A DNA stretch of 64,000 bases from positions 124,003,657 through 124,067,656 of the forward strand of contig NC_083345.1 in the NCBI RefSeq assembly GCF_019175385.1, given 5' to 3'. The translations under genes were made by a program, and so were the position numbers. The notes beneath the pieces were generated by a model. That model did no database searches and was not told the origin of the DNA. It was given only the letters and a program-made list of their open reading frames with translations. This DNA comes from Lycium barbarum (Eukaryota; Streptophyta; Magnoliopsida; Solanales; Solanaceae). Shown here piece by piece: positions 47,130 through 58,788 of this stretch (position 1 is the stretch's first letter; each line of letters starts with the position of its first letter).

Positions 47130-48992
47130 ACACCCCCAACTTAAAGCCTTTGCTTGTCCTCAAGCAAATCAAAACAAAAATCGCAATGAGGATCCACTTT
47201 AACCACTAAAACATGACTTTGATTGGTACCAACAATTAGGCTACAAGCATGTGAAACTTCAACCAAATAACTCCCTCATTTCAAAATACAATTTCAAGAA
47301 TGCAATAGAGATTTAAAACCATCAAGCAACAACACTCAAGCCTCAATAAGTGACTCAAAACTACTAGCTTACTAGATATGCTCAGTTGACTCAACTTTGA
47401 ATTTTTCAACATCACCAATCTATCGTAATCCATATGCCCTCACAAGAAAGAAAGTCCCAAAATCACTATATTCACAACAACAACACAAGGGACAAATACA
47501 CAAAGTCACTCACACTCAAAAAAGAAATTCTAGTGCTAACAAATATCACACCATAAGCTTGCCCTTATTTTCAATCATCACTAACTCAAGAACATTCAGT
47601 TGTAGATCACATAGGGAGTTTTTAAGCTTGTAATGTAGGCTTAGGGAAGGGTAGGATAAGTATGTGGGATACAAGTGACTACGCTCTCCTTGAACACTAC
47701 ACGTACCTTTTGTCCACTTTCCTCTTCATTTCAAAACATCACTCCTTCCTTTGCATACTAGTTTTCCCAATTATTCAATTTATTTATTTATTTATTTTTG
47801 CACAAAAAGTTTGCAACCTTTTTGTATTTTTCAAATTTTCTTCCTTTCTTTTGACTTTTCCACAACACCAACCTTCACCACTCTCAAGCAACACTAACAC
47901 CCCCAACTTAGGCTTTTGGCCTCAAATTCACATTTCATGTTCAAGGAGGGAAAGGTTCAAAAGAGAGACTTTTCATCAAAAAGGGTAAAAGCTTGTAATG
48001 TGGTAATAAAAGAAAAGGTCGTAAGCTCAAATGGGGTTACTAGTGATATTATTTATGCAATGGTAGGCTAAAGAGGCTTTTTCAAAAATCACAAAGATAG
48101 CCCAAGGTCATCTCTCCAACCAACATAATCAAAATTATCATTGAACGACTAACCGGGCAAGTTCTAGATGATAAAAGTAAACACAAGATTTATTCAACAA
48201 ACACTCACCACACATGGCATATGAACCAGTCTAGATGCATCAACTAGTGCAATATCTCATAATCCAAAGTAAATATAACTCGTAGGTAAAGAGTCACCTA
48301 ATGAGCCAAAAAGTTGTCACAAAGATCATTCTTTCCTATGCACCTTGTTTTTAACTTTCACAAAACAATTTGGAGGGGTATTCGTATTTCAATTTCACAT
48401 GCAAGAGACTAACTCTATTAGTACCAAACAAGCCAAGAGTTTCCACATTTTTCCTCAAAGAAAATAAAATAATAAGAGTGACTAATCCACAACATGTCCA
48501 AAGAACAAAATTTTCAAAAAATTTGAGTAAGTTTCAAAATATAATGTGCTACCACGTACCACCCTCAACTGTAAACATTGCAGCGTCCTCGCTGCATATA
48601 ATCAAAACAAAACATAAAAATAGAAAGGATTTTTTTATTCTCTGGCACGACCTGCGATTCGCATGTATGACCTGCGAGTCGCAAGTGATGTCACCTGTTT
48701 TTTTTTGTTGTCGCAATGTGCAACCCAACCTGCGACTCGCAGGCATGACCTGTGATTCGCAGGTTATGTCACCTGGAAAAAAAATCAGCAACCTTTACTG
48801 GTTTTAGGGGGTTGTCCGGAAATACGACATGCTCAAAACAACTCTAAAAATTCTGAAACTTTACAGATTAGTCACAAACCATAAACTAAACTATTCTAAA
48901 AAATAAAATTTGAAAAACGATTTAAAATTTTTAAAACGATGGGTTTCCTCCCACCAAGCGCTTAAGTTAACGTCGCGGCAGGACGGTTACTT
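47130..48992 (-). other. 3' non-coding region of the Athila-like element
   Basis: No supported frame. 48645-48775 carries four variants of the palindromic word CCTGCGACTCGCAGG, paired around GTGATGTCACCTG. The purine tract lies at the left end. Confidence 0.6.
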
Positions 48993-49511
48993 TTACCACT
49001 TTTCCCTCAATTTGGAAGATATGAATTTGCGCCCCAACTTTGAATCAAGATTATGATGACGCTCATGGGGCGGTGGTAGAAAAACAAGGAGGCCAACTCT
49101 CGGGTGTCGCATTTTGCACTTCTTGGCCCTTAAGTGAGGCATGCCATTTTGTCTCCTGGGCATAGCAAACTTCAAAATGAAAACGCTTTGATCTTCATCT
49201 CCAAAATTCTCCATAGGCTCGGTTAGTTCAAATTCCATTTCGTGAACCAAGCATAATGTTGAAAAATGGTTGGAATGAGGTCCAACGCGCTCAAATTCCA
49301 AATTTGCATGAATTTTGACATCCTTACCCAAAAATGAACTAGAGTCTTCAAAAATTATTGTATGAACTTTTTTATGCAACTCTAGTATCATTTCTTCAAC
49401 TTCGGCATCATTCACTATTTTTGGGTTGGTAGGTTGGCAATTTACCATTAGCTCATGATAATCAATCTTGACCTCTTCTTCATTGGAAACCAACTCAAAA
49501 CTACAATCCAT
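48993..49511 (-). CDS. Unrecognised protein of the Athila-like element (172 aa)
   Basis: ATG at 49511 follows the stop of the upstream frame by 12 bases, so the two lie in tandem on the element transcript. The N-terminal half is acidic (EEEVKIDYHELMVN, DAEVEEMILELHKKVHTIIFED). The C-terminal third is basic and His/Arg-rich (RRQNGMPHLRAKKCKMRHPRVG) and ends in KLREKW. I do not recognise a domain. Position between gag and 3' UTR would suit a remnant of a longer gag-pol junction region or a family-specific accessory protein. An intact frame in a dead element may be chance survival. Confidence 0.45.
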   Translation of the reverse strand: MDCSFELVSNEEEVKIDYHELMVNCQPTNPKIVNDAEVEEMILELHKKVHTIIFEDSSSFLGKDVKIHANLEFERVGPHSNHFSTLCLVHEMEFELTEPMENFGDEDQSVFILKFAMPRRQNGMPHLRAKKCKMRHPRVGLLVFLPPPHERHHNLDSKLGRKFISSKLREKW

Positions 49512-49523
49512 GGCCCTTTGATA

Positions 49524-50324
49524 TTAAGCATCACATGCCTCAATATTTGCATTCAATTCGACCTCCAATTTTTGGATAGTAATTTCAAGTAGCTCCACTT
49601 CTTGACTTTGCTCAACATGTATTTTTAGAAATTCTTCCATCATCCGTGAAATGCCTTCACAATGATCTCCATAGGCTTCAAGTTGTTGAGCTTGATTCAT
49701 TAGCCAATCTTGGCTCAAAATTTCCATCTTGTCAAGTTTTTCTTCATTATGAGAGTCGTCCAACTCTTGTAAAAATCCATCCATGGTGAGATACACCTTT
49801 TGGACAGTTTCATCATCTCCATGTTGAACTTCTTCCCACAATTTGGTCAAGACTTGCCCATATTGATCATTCCTCCCTATTATGCTTTTCAAAATTTCCT
49901 CAACTTCTTCTTTTTGAGAATTGGAGATTTCTGCTTCAAGATTATTCTCTTCTTCTTCTTCTTCTTCTTCTTCTTCTTCTTCTTCTTCTTCTTCTTCTTC
50001 TTCTTCTTCTTCTTCTTCTTCTTCAATTTGAACCATTTCTTCAATTTCACAACTTTCGTTGTGGTCACAAGAATGTTCGGGCTCATCTTTTAAATTTAAA
50101 ATCTCTTCTTCAACCAATTCATTTTGAGGAGTAGACACTTTCATGACAATTGAGGAATTGGCATCCTCAAATGAATCATTCATTATTTTCATAGCTTCTC
50201 CATTTTCTAAAATGGATTGTTGAACGAGCTTTCGCTCTTCCTCCATTATAGCTTCTCGATCTAAGTATGTTTGGAGCATTGCCATGATGCCTTCAAATCC
50301 GGAACTTTGTCCTTCACTTGCCAT
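49524..50324 (-). CDS. Gag C-terminal-like protein with poly-Glu tract (266 aa)
   Basis: The frame is open upstream of the ATG at 50324 back to about 50450, where it encodes ICGGQGGHWGDCPNYF, a zinc-knuckle-like segment, then a Ser/Pro stretch. This suggests the true protein was a longer gag whose N-terminus was lost by deletion into the LTR. From the ATG: helical region (about 10-60), acidic part with about 27 consecutive Glu (roughly 100-126), then predicted coiled coil to the end. The Glu run is a GAA-type microsatellite at 49951-50023. A structural or RNA-binding role is inferred from gag context only. Confidence 0.55.
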   Translation of the reverse strand: MASEGQSSGFEGIMAMLQTYLDREAIMEEERKLVQQSILENGEAMKIMNDSFEDANSSIVMKVSTPQNELVEEEILNLKDEPEHSCDHNESCEIEEMVQIEEEEEEEEEEEEEEEEEEEEEEEEEENNLEAEISNSQKEEVEEILKSIIGRNDQYGQVLTKLWEEVQHGDDETVQKVYLTMDGFLQELDDSHNEEKLDKMEILSQDWLMNQAQQLEAYGDHCEGISRMMEEFLKIHVEQSQEVELLEITIQKLEVELNANIEACDA

Positions 50325-50505
50325 GTAATTTTCCCTATCAAACTCAAAAGCATAACTAGCATTTTCGTTAGAACAACTTGGGGGAGGGGAAGCAAAATAA
50401 TTAGGACAATCACCCCAATGTCCACCTTGACCACCACATATATTAAAATATTCCCATCATAGGATTGAGACGGTGCACACATCTCTCTCCCGGGAAAATT
50501 TTCAC

Positions 50506-51606
50506 AATCCAACGTATTTTACGATTTTACAACTAAGAGCGGGTTTATGTTAATAGATAATGGTTTCTACAATCTCATTGAAAGTCTTCCAACCAAATCA
50601 ATGAATTTCACTCTAAGCTTTCTCAAGCCTTAGAATGTGATATCTAGCACAACCAATTGAATCTCAAGTAACTTTCCTATTCCTAGCTCAAGTTATTAGA
50701 TGGGTTTAATGACCCAAATTCTTGTTAATCAATCTTTCTCAACCTAGATTTCTTCTTCCGAGATCAATCAAAGTAAATGAGTGAGTCCTAGGGTTAGCTA
50801 ATCCTTTTGGAAACATTCAAGAACGAGATTAATTAAAGAAACAATAACCCACTTCATTAGGAGTAAAAATCATTCAATACATAAGCTTAACAAGAGTTTC
50901 AAACCAAACTTTAATCAAGAATATTTTCATAAACAAGATCAAGTCATGGAATATAAAGCTACACACTTAGATAATCAATACAAAACAAGAAATTGGAGAA
51001 ATGCATTAAAGGTTTAAAAAATGCTCAACCAAATCTTCAAATCTTCAACCCCAAAGTGTGGTGTAAAAACCTAGTCTCCAAACTTGATGAAAAACTACCA
51101 AAGATATCTATTACAAACCCTAAAAGAGTATTTATATCATTCCAAAAAACGGGAACAAAATCTGGACCATAATACCCTCTTGCACAACATGCTGCAACAT
51201 GTGCTATTCGCATGTTCAACATGCTAATCGCATGTTGTGCCAAAACCGTAGCACATGGTGCCAATTTCTCTGTCAGCATGTGTTGCACCATGTGCTACTC
51301 GCATGTTGAACATGTTGTGCCATGTGCTACTCGCACATGCTGCCACTTTCTCTGTCAGCATATGTTGCACCATGTGCTGCTAGCATGTTCAACATGCTGC
51401 ACCATGTGCTATTAGCATATGCTGCCAGAAATGTTGATTTGCTCTATTATTGCTCGATTTTGGTTTGTTTTGCTCCGTTCTGCTCTCCGGGCATCTTTTC
51501 CTACAAAACAACATAAAAACACAAAAAGTAATAACAAAAGTGCTTAAAGAGTCACAAAAGCTTAAGGAACTAGCATCGAATATCCCGTAATTTCACGGCT
51601 CATCAG
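50506..51606 (-). repeat. 5' LTR of the Athila-like element, truncated
   Basis: Matches 46034-47128 but lacks the portion equivalent to 45760-46033. The break at 50506 joins directly to gag-like sequence. The outer end is ATCA at 51603-51606. Confidence 0.85.
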
Positions 51607-51696
51607 CCACATACCGAAGTTTGTACTTAGGTCAAATTTCTCAACATAAATCTTCTATCGTCATAGTGACTACTAGAACAAAACCCGGATTAACTA

Positions 51697-51710
51697 GGCT
51701 CTGATACCAA
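51697..51710 (-). other. Primer-binding site of the Tnt1-like element
   Basis: Minus strand TTGGTATCAGAGCC, matching initiator Met tRNA, just inside the 5' LTR. Confidence 0.88.
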
Positions 51711-51712
51711 TT

Positions 51713-52251
51713 TATTAAGATCGGGAGTCCGGGATAGTGCGGAATTAGACAAAGCAGTCAATATAAAGATATAACAAAGATAATAGGAGACAAATATTTA
51801 ACGTGGTTCGGTCAAATTGACCTACATGCACAACCAAAAGAGGAACAAATTTACTAACACCAATAGATACTAAAGAGCGTACAAACAACAAAAGAGAGTA
51901 CAAAATTAGAGTAATTAAATACTCTAATATCCCGAAACCCCCAAGAGAATAACCTCACAAGATCACTCCGAAGAAGGGTTCACACAAGTGTTTCCCAACA
52001 CAACTCTCTTACAAATACTCTCTATAGAAGAACACAAACTCACTAAGTTCTTCTTAAATTGGTGTATTTCAAAGGAGAAGAAGTGCCCTCCTTATATAGG
52101 GGCAAAGCTTGGCCTCCAAGTTCTGCAAAAAATAAAAAGAGAAAAATTGTCATTTTTTCTCCTCCACATCACCAAACTTTGGCTCCAAGATTTCCAATTA
52201 GGCTCATGCCTATTACAAATGTATAATAAGCCAAAAGATAACCATATTACA
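51713..52251 (-). repeat. 5' LTR of the Tnt1-like element (539 bp)
   Basis: Matches 43947-44503. TATA motif CTATATAAG (minus) at about 52091-52099. Differences from the 3' LTR include a short deletion near 52185. Confidence 0.9.
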
Positions 52252-52256
52252 TTCCA

Positions 52257-53331
52257 GTTTTAGAAGATTTCTGCCAATATTATTAACATTTAATCATGAT
52301 GTTCCCTTCAGAAATCATAAAGTATATAAATTAAATCTACTGCTTATAGTAAATAATAAGAAGAAAAAAAAGACAAAAGGCTCATTAATCAAAATAGACC
52401 TCAAAAACAATGAGGAAAACCCAAGAAAATTAAAGTGACAATGAAAAATCTGGTAATGATAGTAATACTTTCAGAGGCCAAGAGCGTAACACAAAGAAGG
52501 AAAAGAAAGATTAAAGGATGACAGATAAAATAAGAGTAACAATAAAGTGCTGGAGAGGAGTTCTCTAAGGAAAAACGCAAAGCAAAAGGAGAAAATATGA
52601 TGTTTTTCTTCTTTCATTATTTATTAAATTTATGTAAATAAATTTCAATTGTTTGTATTCAAATAATAATAATAATAATAGAGTATTGTATTAAAATGAG
52701 ATAAAAAAAAAATCAGAAAGTCTGAGAAATTGTTAAAATATATTTCGTGGTTTATAAAGTCCTTTTCTCTTTCTTCCAACTTAAATGTATATTTTATTTC
52801 TTACTATCTTCATTAAAAGGTATTGAAGATCAAAGGCCTTAGTAAAATAGGAGTATTTACATCTTTGAATACAAGCGTACATTATCTTGATTGAATGCAG
52901 GGTGGAAATATCTTACTGCCAGGTAATTAAAATATTACTATTTAGTATGTAATTAGATGTTTTATTACATTTTGTTTATTGTAAGGGCAAAATCGTAATT
53001 CAATTTTAGAAATAGGGGCTTCCTACTTTTAGTATTACTAATCTCTACAAACGTGCCTCGCACGTTATCTCCTGTTAATTGTAGCAAATGTTAGGTAATA
53101 TTATTTGAAATCCATACTATTATTTACTTTATGAAATATAAAAATATTACTTGATCGTATCCACTTAATACTTCTAATTAATATGTTGTTTTTGGCATGT
53201 ATCCTTTATATTTTTACCTATGTGGAAAAATATTTAGGACTAAAATAATCCAACATTATGAATTGAGCGACTGATCACCATATATTATATTTATTTTCAT
53301 TATATACAAAAGAATAAAAACAACAACCTAG
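52257..53331. other. AT-rich flank, probably the Helitron body and its neighbour
   Basis: An (AAT)n run at about 52666-52680, and the GGGGCTTCCTACTTTTAGTA end at 53016-53035 with hairpin ACGTGC-CTC-GCACGT at about 53051-53065. No gene. Confidence 0.4.
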
Positions 53332-53475
53332 TGTTGACACCCAATTTTGTCCCGCCTCTCCTCCGAAATACCTATTTACACTTCTGGTATTTTGAGAAAT
53401 TAAAAAAAATATGCATTTAAGTTTTACTATAATTATTAGTCTTTTATTAACACCCACGTTTTATTATTCTACTGC

Positions 53476-53476
53476 A

Positions 53477-53522
<46 letters not shown>

Positions 53523-54060
53523 TTAAATTATCATTTATTACTAATTGTCATTAATTATTATTATTCTTGTTATTTCCATTATCATTATTATTATTATTAT
53601 TATTAATTACTAATCATTATTATCAACGTTATTTTGTTATTAATCATCATTATCATCGTTATTTTATTATTAATTATTATCATTGTTTTATCAATAATTG
53701 TTATTTATTATTATTATCATCATTATTATTTCTTATTATTATTATCATTATTATTTTATTATTACCACTATTATTGTTATTATTATTAATTTATTATCAT
53801 TTTTGTTATTATCAATAATTGTTATTTATTATTATTATTATTTTTATTATTATTACTAATTATTATCATCTTTATTATTATTATTAATTATTATCATTAT
53901 TCTTATTGTTATTTTTTGTTATTGATTATCAATATTTGTTATCTACTATTATTATTATATCTATTATTATTTTTATCACCATTATCATCAGCATTATCAT
54001 TATTACCATTATCATTTATTGTTATCATTATTAACAGTATTACTACCGCTATTTATTTGC
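53476..54060. repeat. (ATT)n-rich degenerate microsatellite
   Basis: Nearly 600 bases of ATT/TTA/ATC triplets with interruptions. Leu/Ile-rich translations here are artefacts. Confidence 0.9.
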
Positions 54061-54762
54061 TGCTATTATTTAGTATTATTGAAACTTGCATTTCTCAACG
54101 TTCTCCCAACTTCCGCATACACATCGCATTTATTTTGCACATTTAAATGATAGCGTTTGTTATTAAATATTATTGCACGGTCATTGCAACATCATATGAT
54201 TTTATTATCCGGATCTTTTATAATTACATATTTCCGTATTAGGTGATATTCTGGCACCTTTAGTACATCGTTAATTAAAATGGGTCTCTTATTCAAATTT
54301 AGAAGTCAAACTATTTCTTGCACTCGGTCCGTATTTTGACTTACCCGACCCCAAATCAAAGTCCGATTAACTCCAAATATTTTTTGGACTAGACCATATT
54401 TTTTATCTCAATTTTTAGACTAGTCCATGTTTTAATTCACTAGTCCATCCTTTTAATACCCAGTCTAAAATTTGACCCAGTCCACAAATGGACCGGGTCC
54501 GATCCATTTTCATCCAAATAAGGGAAACCCTTTTTAGGGTTTCCCCTTCATTTCCTTTCACTCCACACCGCCGCACCCCTCTTTCCCTTTCCCTCTCCTT
54601 TCCCGCCTCTCCTCCGCCGCTCCTACTTCCCCCTTTTCCTCCTTCTTCTCTGCTGCCTCCACTCATCCCTGTTCCCCGTTTGTCCCCCACTCCTCTCTCT
54701 CTCTCTCCCGCTTCTCCTTCACTCTGTCTTCAAACACAAAACAAAAAAAAGCAAGCAAAAAC

Positions 54763-54770
54763 CTATAAAA
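54763..54770 (+). promoter_or_regulatory. TATA box of the Ogre-like LTR
   Basis: CTATAAAA followed by GGGAGG, about 1.43 kb into the LTR. If used, U3 is 1.4 kb and R-U5 about 4 kb. Confidence 0.5.
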
Positions 54771-57700
54771 GGGAGGAGGAATCAGAAAAAAAAAAAAAAA
54801 AAAAAAAAGGGTACAACACGAATAGAAACGGACTAAAACCCTCTGAAAAAGAACAAATTTTCAGTGGTCAAAAATCCCCAGAAAAATAAAAAATCGGAAA
54901 ATCAGATCGGAAAAAAGGGGGGAAGGAAAACGAAGTTTTTTTTCGATTCATGAAATTCCCCAACAGCAGGTTCTAGAATCACAAGAAATCCTTAGAAAAA
55001 CAGTTTTTTTTTTAAAACACCCAATAATCCCATCACGAAAACATACGAGTTTTATTAGCAGTGTTCGAGTATAGATCGAAGATTCGCACCCACTTCGCTG
55101 CACCCAAAGAAGGTAATTCTCCCTTTCCCCTTTTTTTTTCTCTGTTTTATCTATGCTTCGTAATCGATGTGAAGGATGTAAGATGTGTTGTTTGGTTAGA
55201 TTAATTTAGTTTAATGGATAAGTCTGTTGTGTTTGATACTAATCCGAGTCTAATCAGTCTTGCATGATGGATTAGTTGTTAAATTAACTCTATTTATACG
55301 ATTACGCATGTTAGGTATGGCAATTTGGTCTTAGCTGGTTTAAATGCGTGAGTCTGCTCATGTGCTAGTCACAGATTAGATGAATAATTTCCCTCTTTCG
55401 CTACCTTGACTTAGTTCTTTATATCTTGCCTATCTGTTACAGCTTGCTACGTTAAACTTAGAATTGGTCGTTAGCCCAGCATATTAGATTAGCTCTCTTA
55501 AAATGTCATTCAGGTCAGTGATCATGTTGAGTAAATATTCCAGGTAGGTTAATCCGGCTGTTACAATAAGTTGGCCATTCTAATGAAGATTAGATGTTGA
55601 TAGGTTTCAAGCAATATAGGCAGAATATGTATTAGTCTAGTAGTCTTTTGTTTGGTAGGTGTAATGTTGTGGTTTGAAACAAATAAGTTGAGTATACTAA
55701 TAAGCCTCTTTCCTGCTTGATGACCTGTGCCATTAAGGATGGTCATGTCTTGTGCACTATCATATCTTAAAGCAGTCCTAGACAGACATGATCTTACCTT
55801 TGGTTCAATTTGCTTGATCAAGCATACTCTTTTAAGTCTATGTTATTACAATTTATGTCAAAATGTGTTGTGGTCATAAATGCATATTTACCCTGTTAAG
55901 AGGCAGTTTGAATGCCCATTTTTCAAAGATTTCTGGTCGTAGTTTCAAACCTGGTTGCTGAATGAGGAAGTGGTTCAAGTTCTGGTCCTTCATTTGTTTA
56001 ATGTATAATCTTGTTGTCATTCTTATTAAATCTGTGTCCATGATATGAGTCTAGATTGATTGGTTTAGTATTCCAAATTACATCAGGTGTTTGGAAGGAT
56101 TGTTAAACGCAACTTGTAGCATCTATGAATCTATCTAGTGTTCTGGGAAAATCATGATACGTCTGAGGTCCTATTTTGGATCGAATTTGATGAATACACG
56201 TTGTGTCCCCTTCTTGGGAGTGCCTTTGTATGTCTTGGAATGATGTCTCAAACATGTCAATAAGCTGAATTTTGCTGCTGTTCTATGCCCATCATTGTGT
56301 CTGTTGCTGTTAATTGTTGGTTGCCCATCATTGTGTCTGTTCTATGCCCATCATTGTGTCTGTGACTGTTGCCTCCATATTTATGATACGGAATACTTTG
56401 TTGTTCTGTTTGTTTGCCTCTATAAGTAACTAAATTCAAGTATAAAATTGGGTATTATCATAGGCTATAAAACTGGCAGTTAGCTTGATACTGTGAGGCT
56501 GTTTGTATTGATTAAGGCATGCAATGTCGTAGTCGTCTGAGGGTTCTGCCTATATCTGGGTGCTGTCTCGCTTGTATATTATAATGGGCTGCTGGATCTG
56601 TAAAGCTACCTGATGTTGTTTTGTTTGACAAAAAATACAAGTTTTATGCCGTATGATCATTTCATGTTGAACTTAGACTCACTTGTGCATTTAAGGACAT
56701 TATATGAGTTGGAATGTCATTTTGCATGATGCTTTGTTTCTTTGGTCCATATAAAGGTTGAGATCATTAGGTTTCTCTAGTATAACTAAAAGGAATGTCA
56801 AAGTATGTTGATGAGGTTTATATTGCTGTGCACTGAATCTGGTGGTTTTTTTGTCTTCACTTTGGTTTTCTTTTTATGATGCCGCGTAGGGTTCTTTATA
56901 TGTCAAATGACTTAGCATGATTGCTCTTTCCCATTTCTTCTCTTATATGATTGGATGGCTGTAGTATACAAAGGGTATATACTTATATATACAAAGTATA
57001 TTCAACTCTGTACATCTATCCTAATATGAATATGATAGTATACCTAGTATATATATTGAAAGCATCATCCCATACAGTTAGCTATACCATTGAGTGTTAA
57101 TGACGTTAAATCCCTTTCTCTATTCGTTGGACCTCTGTTCAAAAATAGGAATATGACTTTGCGGGGCTTGAGTATTAAGTAACATGGAACAAATCACATG
57201 GGTCTCATTTGTTTATTTATCATGGTCTTATTTGGTCTTGAACATTTTCTCTATTTGTCCCATTATTGCGTTATGTGCTAATTCAGTTTGTGTACTTGGT
57301 CTATGTATTTACGTCTTAGTCCTTTATTATATACTAATCCTTTTCTCTTAAATTTTCATGCATGACCATCATATACGAGTCCGAGGGACTCGTTCTTCTT
57401 CCACATTCGGCGTTGGGCTAAAAGCCCAACGAGATCTTCCTTTGGTCCACCTTTGTCCGCAGCAAAAATGAAGAATACAAAATTATGGGCCAAAGCCCAA
57501 TAGACAAAACAGCAGTAGCAGCCCAGTAAATAAAATAAAAAACTGCTGGGCCGAAGTCCAACAGAAAAATGGGTCCAGCAGTCCCTGAATGGGCTGGCCC
57601 ATTTGATACTTATTACCCCCTTGTTTTATTTTGTGCATATTAATTTGTATTATGCAACTAACCCTTTACTTTGTTTTGTTTTCTTAATTTAGATAAGTCC

Positions 57701-58770
57701 TAATGAATTAATAGGTTTAGTTTTAATATTGGGTAGTTCAGTTTAAGGAAGACTAACAATTAATCCCATAAGTTATGCTTTTCTTCTCATGCCTTTATCT
57801 TATTTGAAATAATAAATTTACAAAATGACATGATTATATACTTTAAGTAAAGGGAATCACATTTTATCATAAACGTTTCAAAGCGTCACGAATACGCAAT
57901 TATCAATATATTTTTATAGATAACCTTTCAAATTTGAATCAATCATGCATATTTTAGCTTAGCATAATTATCATAGTTAATAAGAAAATTCATTTCCTTT
58001 TGAATCCTATTCATAAGCTTAGATTTTTCTACATTGCTATAATCAAATAATACGATTTATTCAAAGTTTAAAATTGTTAAATCTTTTTTTTTCTCAAAAG
58101 CTATTATTTATAGGCAAAATATCATAATTTCATACAAGTCTTATCTTGAATAGCATTTATTATATTTTCATATGAAGTCTTAGTAACATTCAAGCCTTGT
58201 TTTAAATAGCATTTAAAATCCTCTTTTATTCAAGCCTTGTTTTAAATAGCATTTAAAATTCTCTTTTATGCAAGCCGTTATACTTTTCTACAAGTATTAT
58301 TTTAAATAGAATTATTTATTATTTTCATTTAAAGTCTAAGTCATATTTATAAGTCTTATTTTAAGTAGTATTTAAAGTCCTCTTTTGTGCAAATTATTTT
58401 ATCTTTCATAAATCTTAACTAACATTACTTTCCTTTAAGACCCAAGCAATACCTATAAGTCATTTTAAAATTTGAACATTGTGTCTCATCCTATTTAATT
58501 ATTATAAGTCCGGTCGGTTAACCATTGTTAATGGGTCTTAAAGGATGCCTAATACCTTCCCTTTAAACTAATTGAACCCTTACCTAGAATCTTAAGTTTC
58601 GCAGACCTTAAACAAAGTCAACTTTAAACATAACTTTAGTTAATATCTAGGTGTCCTAATTCACCGTTAAACTAATTAAGTGGCGGCTCCTTAAAATAAA
58701 CAAAGCAATATAGGAATCTCCAATACGTCATACTTTAACTCTCTCCGGGTTAAAATGGGGTGTGACACCT

Positions 58771-58788
58771 TGGCGACTCCACTGGGGA
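58771..58788 (+). other. Primer-binding site (Arg-type tRNA)
   Basis: TGGCGACTCCACTGGGGA, three bases after the LTR, two changes from the site at 1774-1791. Confidence 0.8.

Larger units (their letters stand above)
45760..51606 (-). mobile_element. Athila-like non-autonomous LTR element nested in the copia leader
   Basis: Minus strand: partial 5' LTR (51606-50506), gag-like coding (50500-48993), 3' UTR, purine tract GTTGGGGGTGT, then complete 3' LTR (47128-45760). Ends are TGATGAGCC and GACGTTATCA. The flanks GCCAC (right) and ACCAC (left) are a 5-bp duplication with one change. The AAGCGCTTGGTGGGAGG word at about 48945-48965 is typical of Athila-type elements. Pol is absent. The 5' LTR has lost its inner 275 or so bases together with primer site and gag start, so it can no longer replicate. 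Confidence 0.8.
43947..52251 (-). mobile_element. Tnt1-like copia element carrying a nested insertion
   Basis: Direct LTRs 43947-44503 and 51713-52251, exact 5-bp duplication TTCCA (43942-43946, 52252-52256), initiator-Met primer site at 51697-51710, and purine-rich CCAAGGTGGATATT before the 3' LTR. Only gag and protease remain (44581-45747); integrase, reverse transcriptase and RNase H are deleted. An Athila-like element sits in its 5' leader (45760-51606). Leader sequence resumes on both sides of that insertion. Confidence 0.92.
42697..53036 (-). mobile_element. Candidate Helitron, interrupted by nested retroelements
   Basis: At the left, two consecutive minus-strand 3' ends with CACGTGC-type hairpin, 8 bases and CTAG then T lie at 42697 and 42781. 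At the right, minus strand 53036 begins an ACTAAAAGTAGGAAGCCCC stretch resembling plant Helitron 5' starts, preceded by another hairpin and TTAG. Without the nested copia element the body is about 2 kb and non-coding. Ends are short motifs, so confidence is limited. Confidence 0.35.
53332..58767 (+). repeat. 5' LTR of the Ogre-like element (about 5.4 kb)
   Basis: Starts TGTTGACACCCAATTTTG and ends GGGGTGTGACA before the primer site. It holds an ATT-rich satellite (53476-54060), a CT-rich leader-like stretch (54540-54720), a TATA box at 54763, and a long AT-rich tail. The length is within the known Ogre range. A second insertion inside it cannot be excluded without the 3' LTR. Confidence 0.7.

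Noticed and set aside
49800..50093. Phe-rich 97-codon frame on the plus strand and Lys-rich 65-codon frame on the minus strand
   Set aside because: Both are other-frame translations of the GAA/TTC run that encodes poly-Glu in the minus-strand frame.
53567..54146. Leu/Ile/Tyr-rich frames resembling membrane proteins
   Set aside because: They are translations of an ATT-type microsatellite inside an LTR.
54488..54889. 133-codon Pro/Ser-rich frame
   Set aside because: It lies in the CT-rich part of the Ogre-like LTR and crosses the TATA box and an A run; composition explains it.
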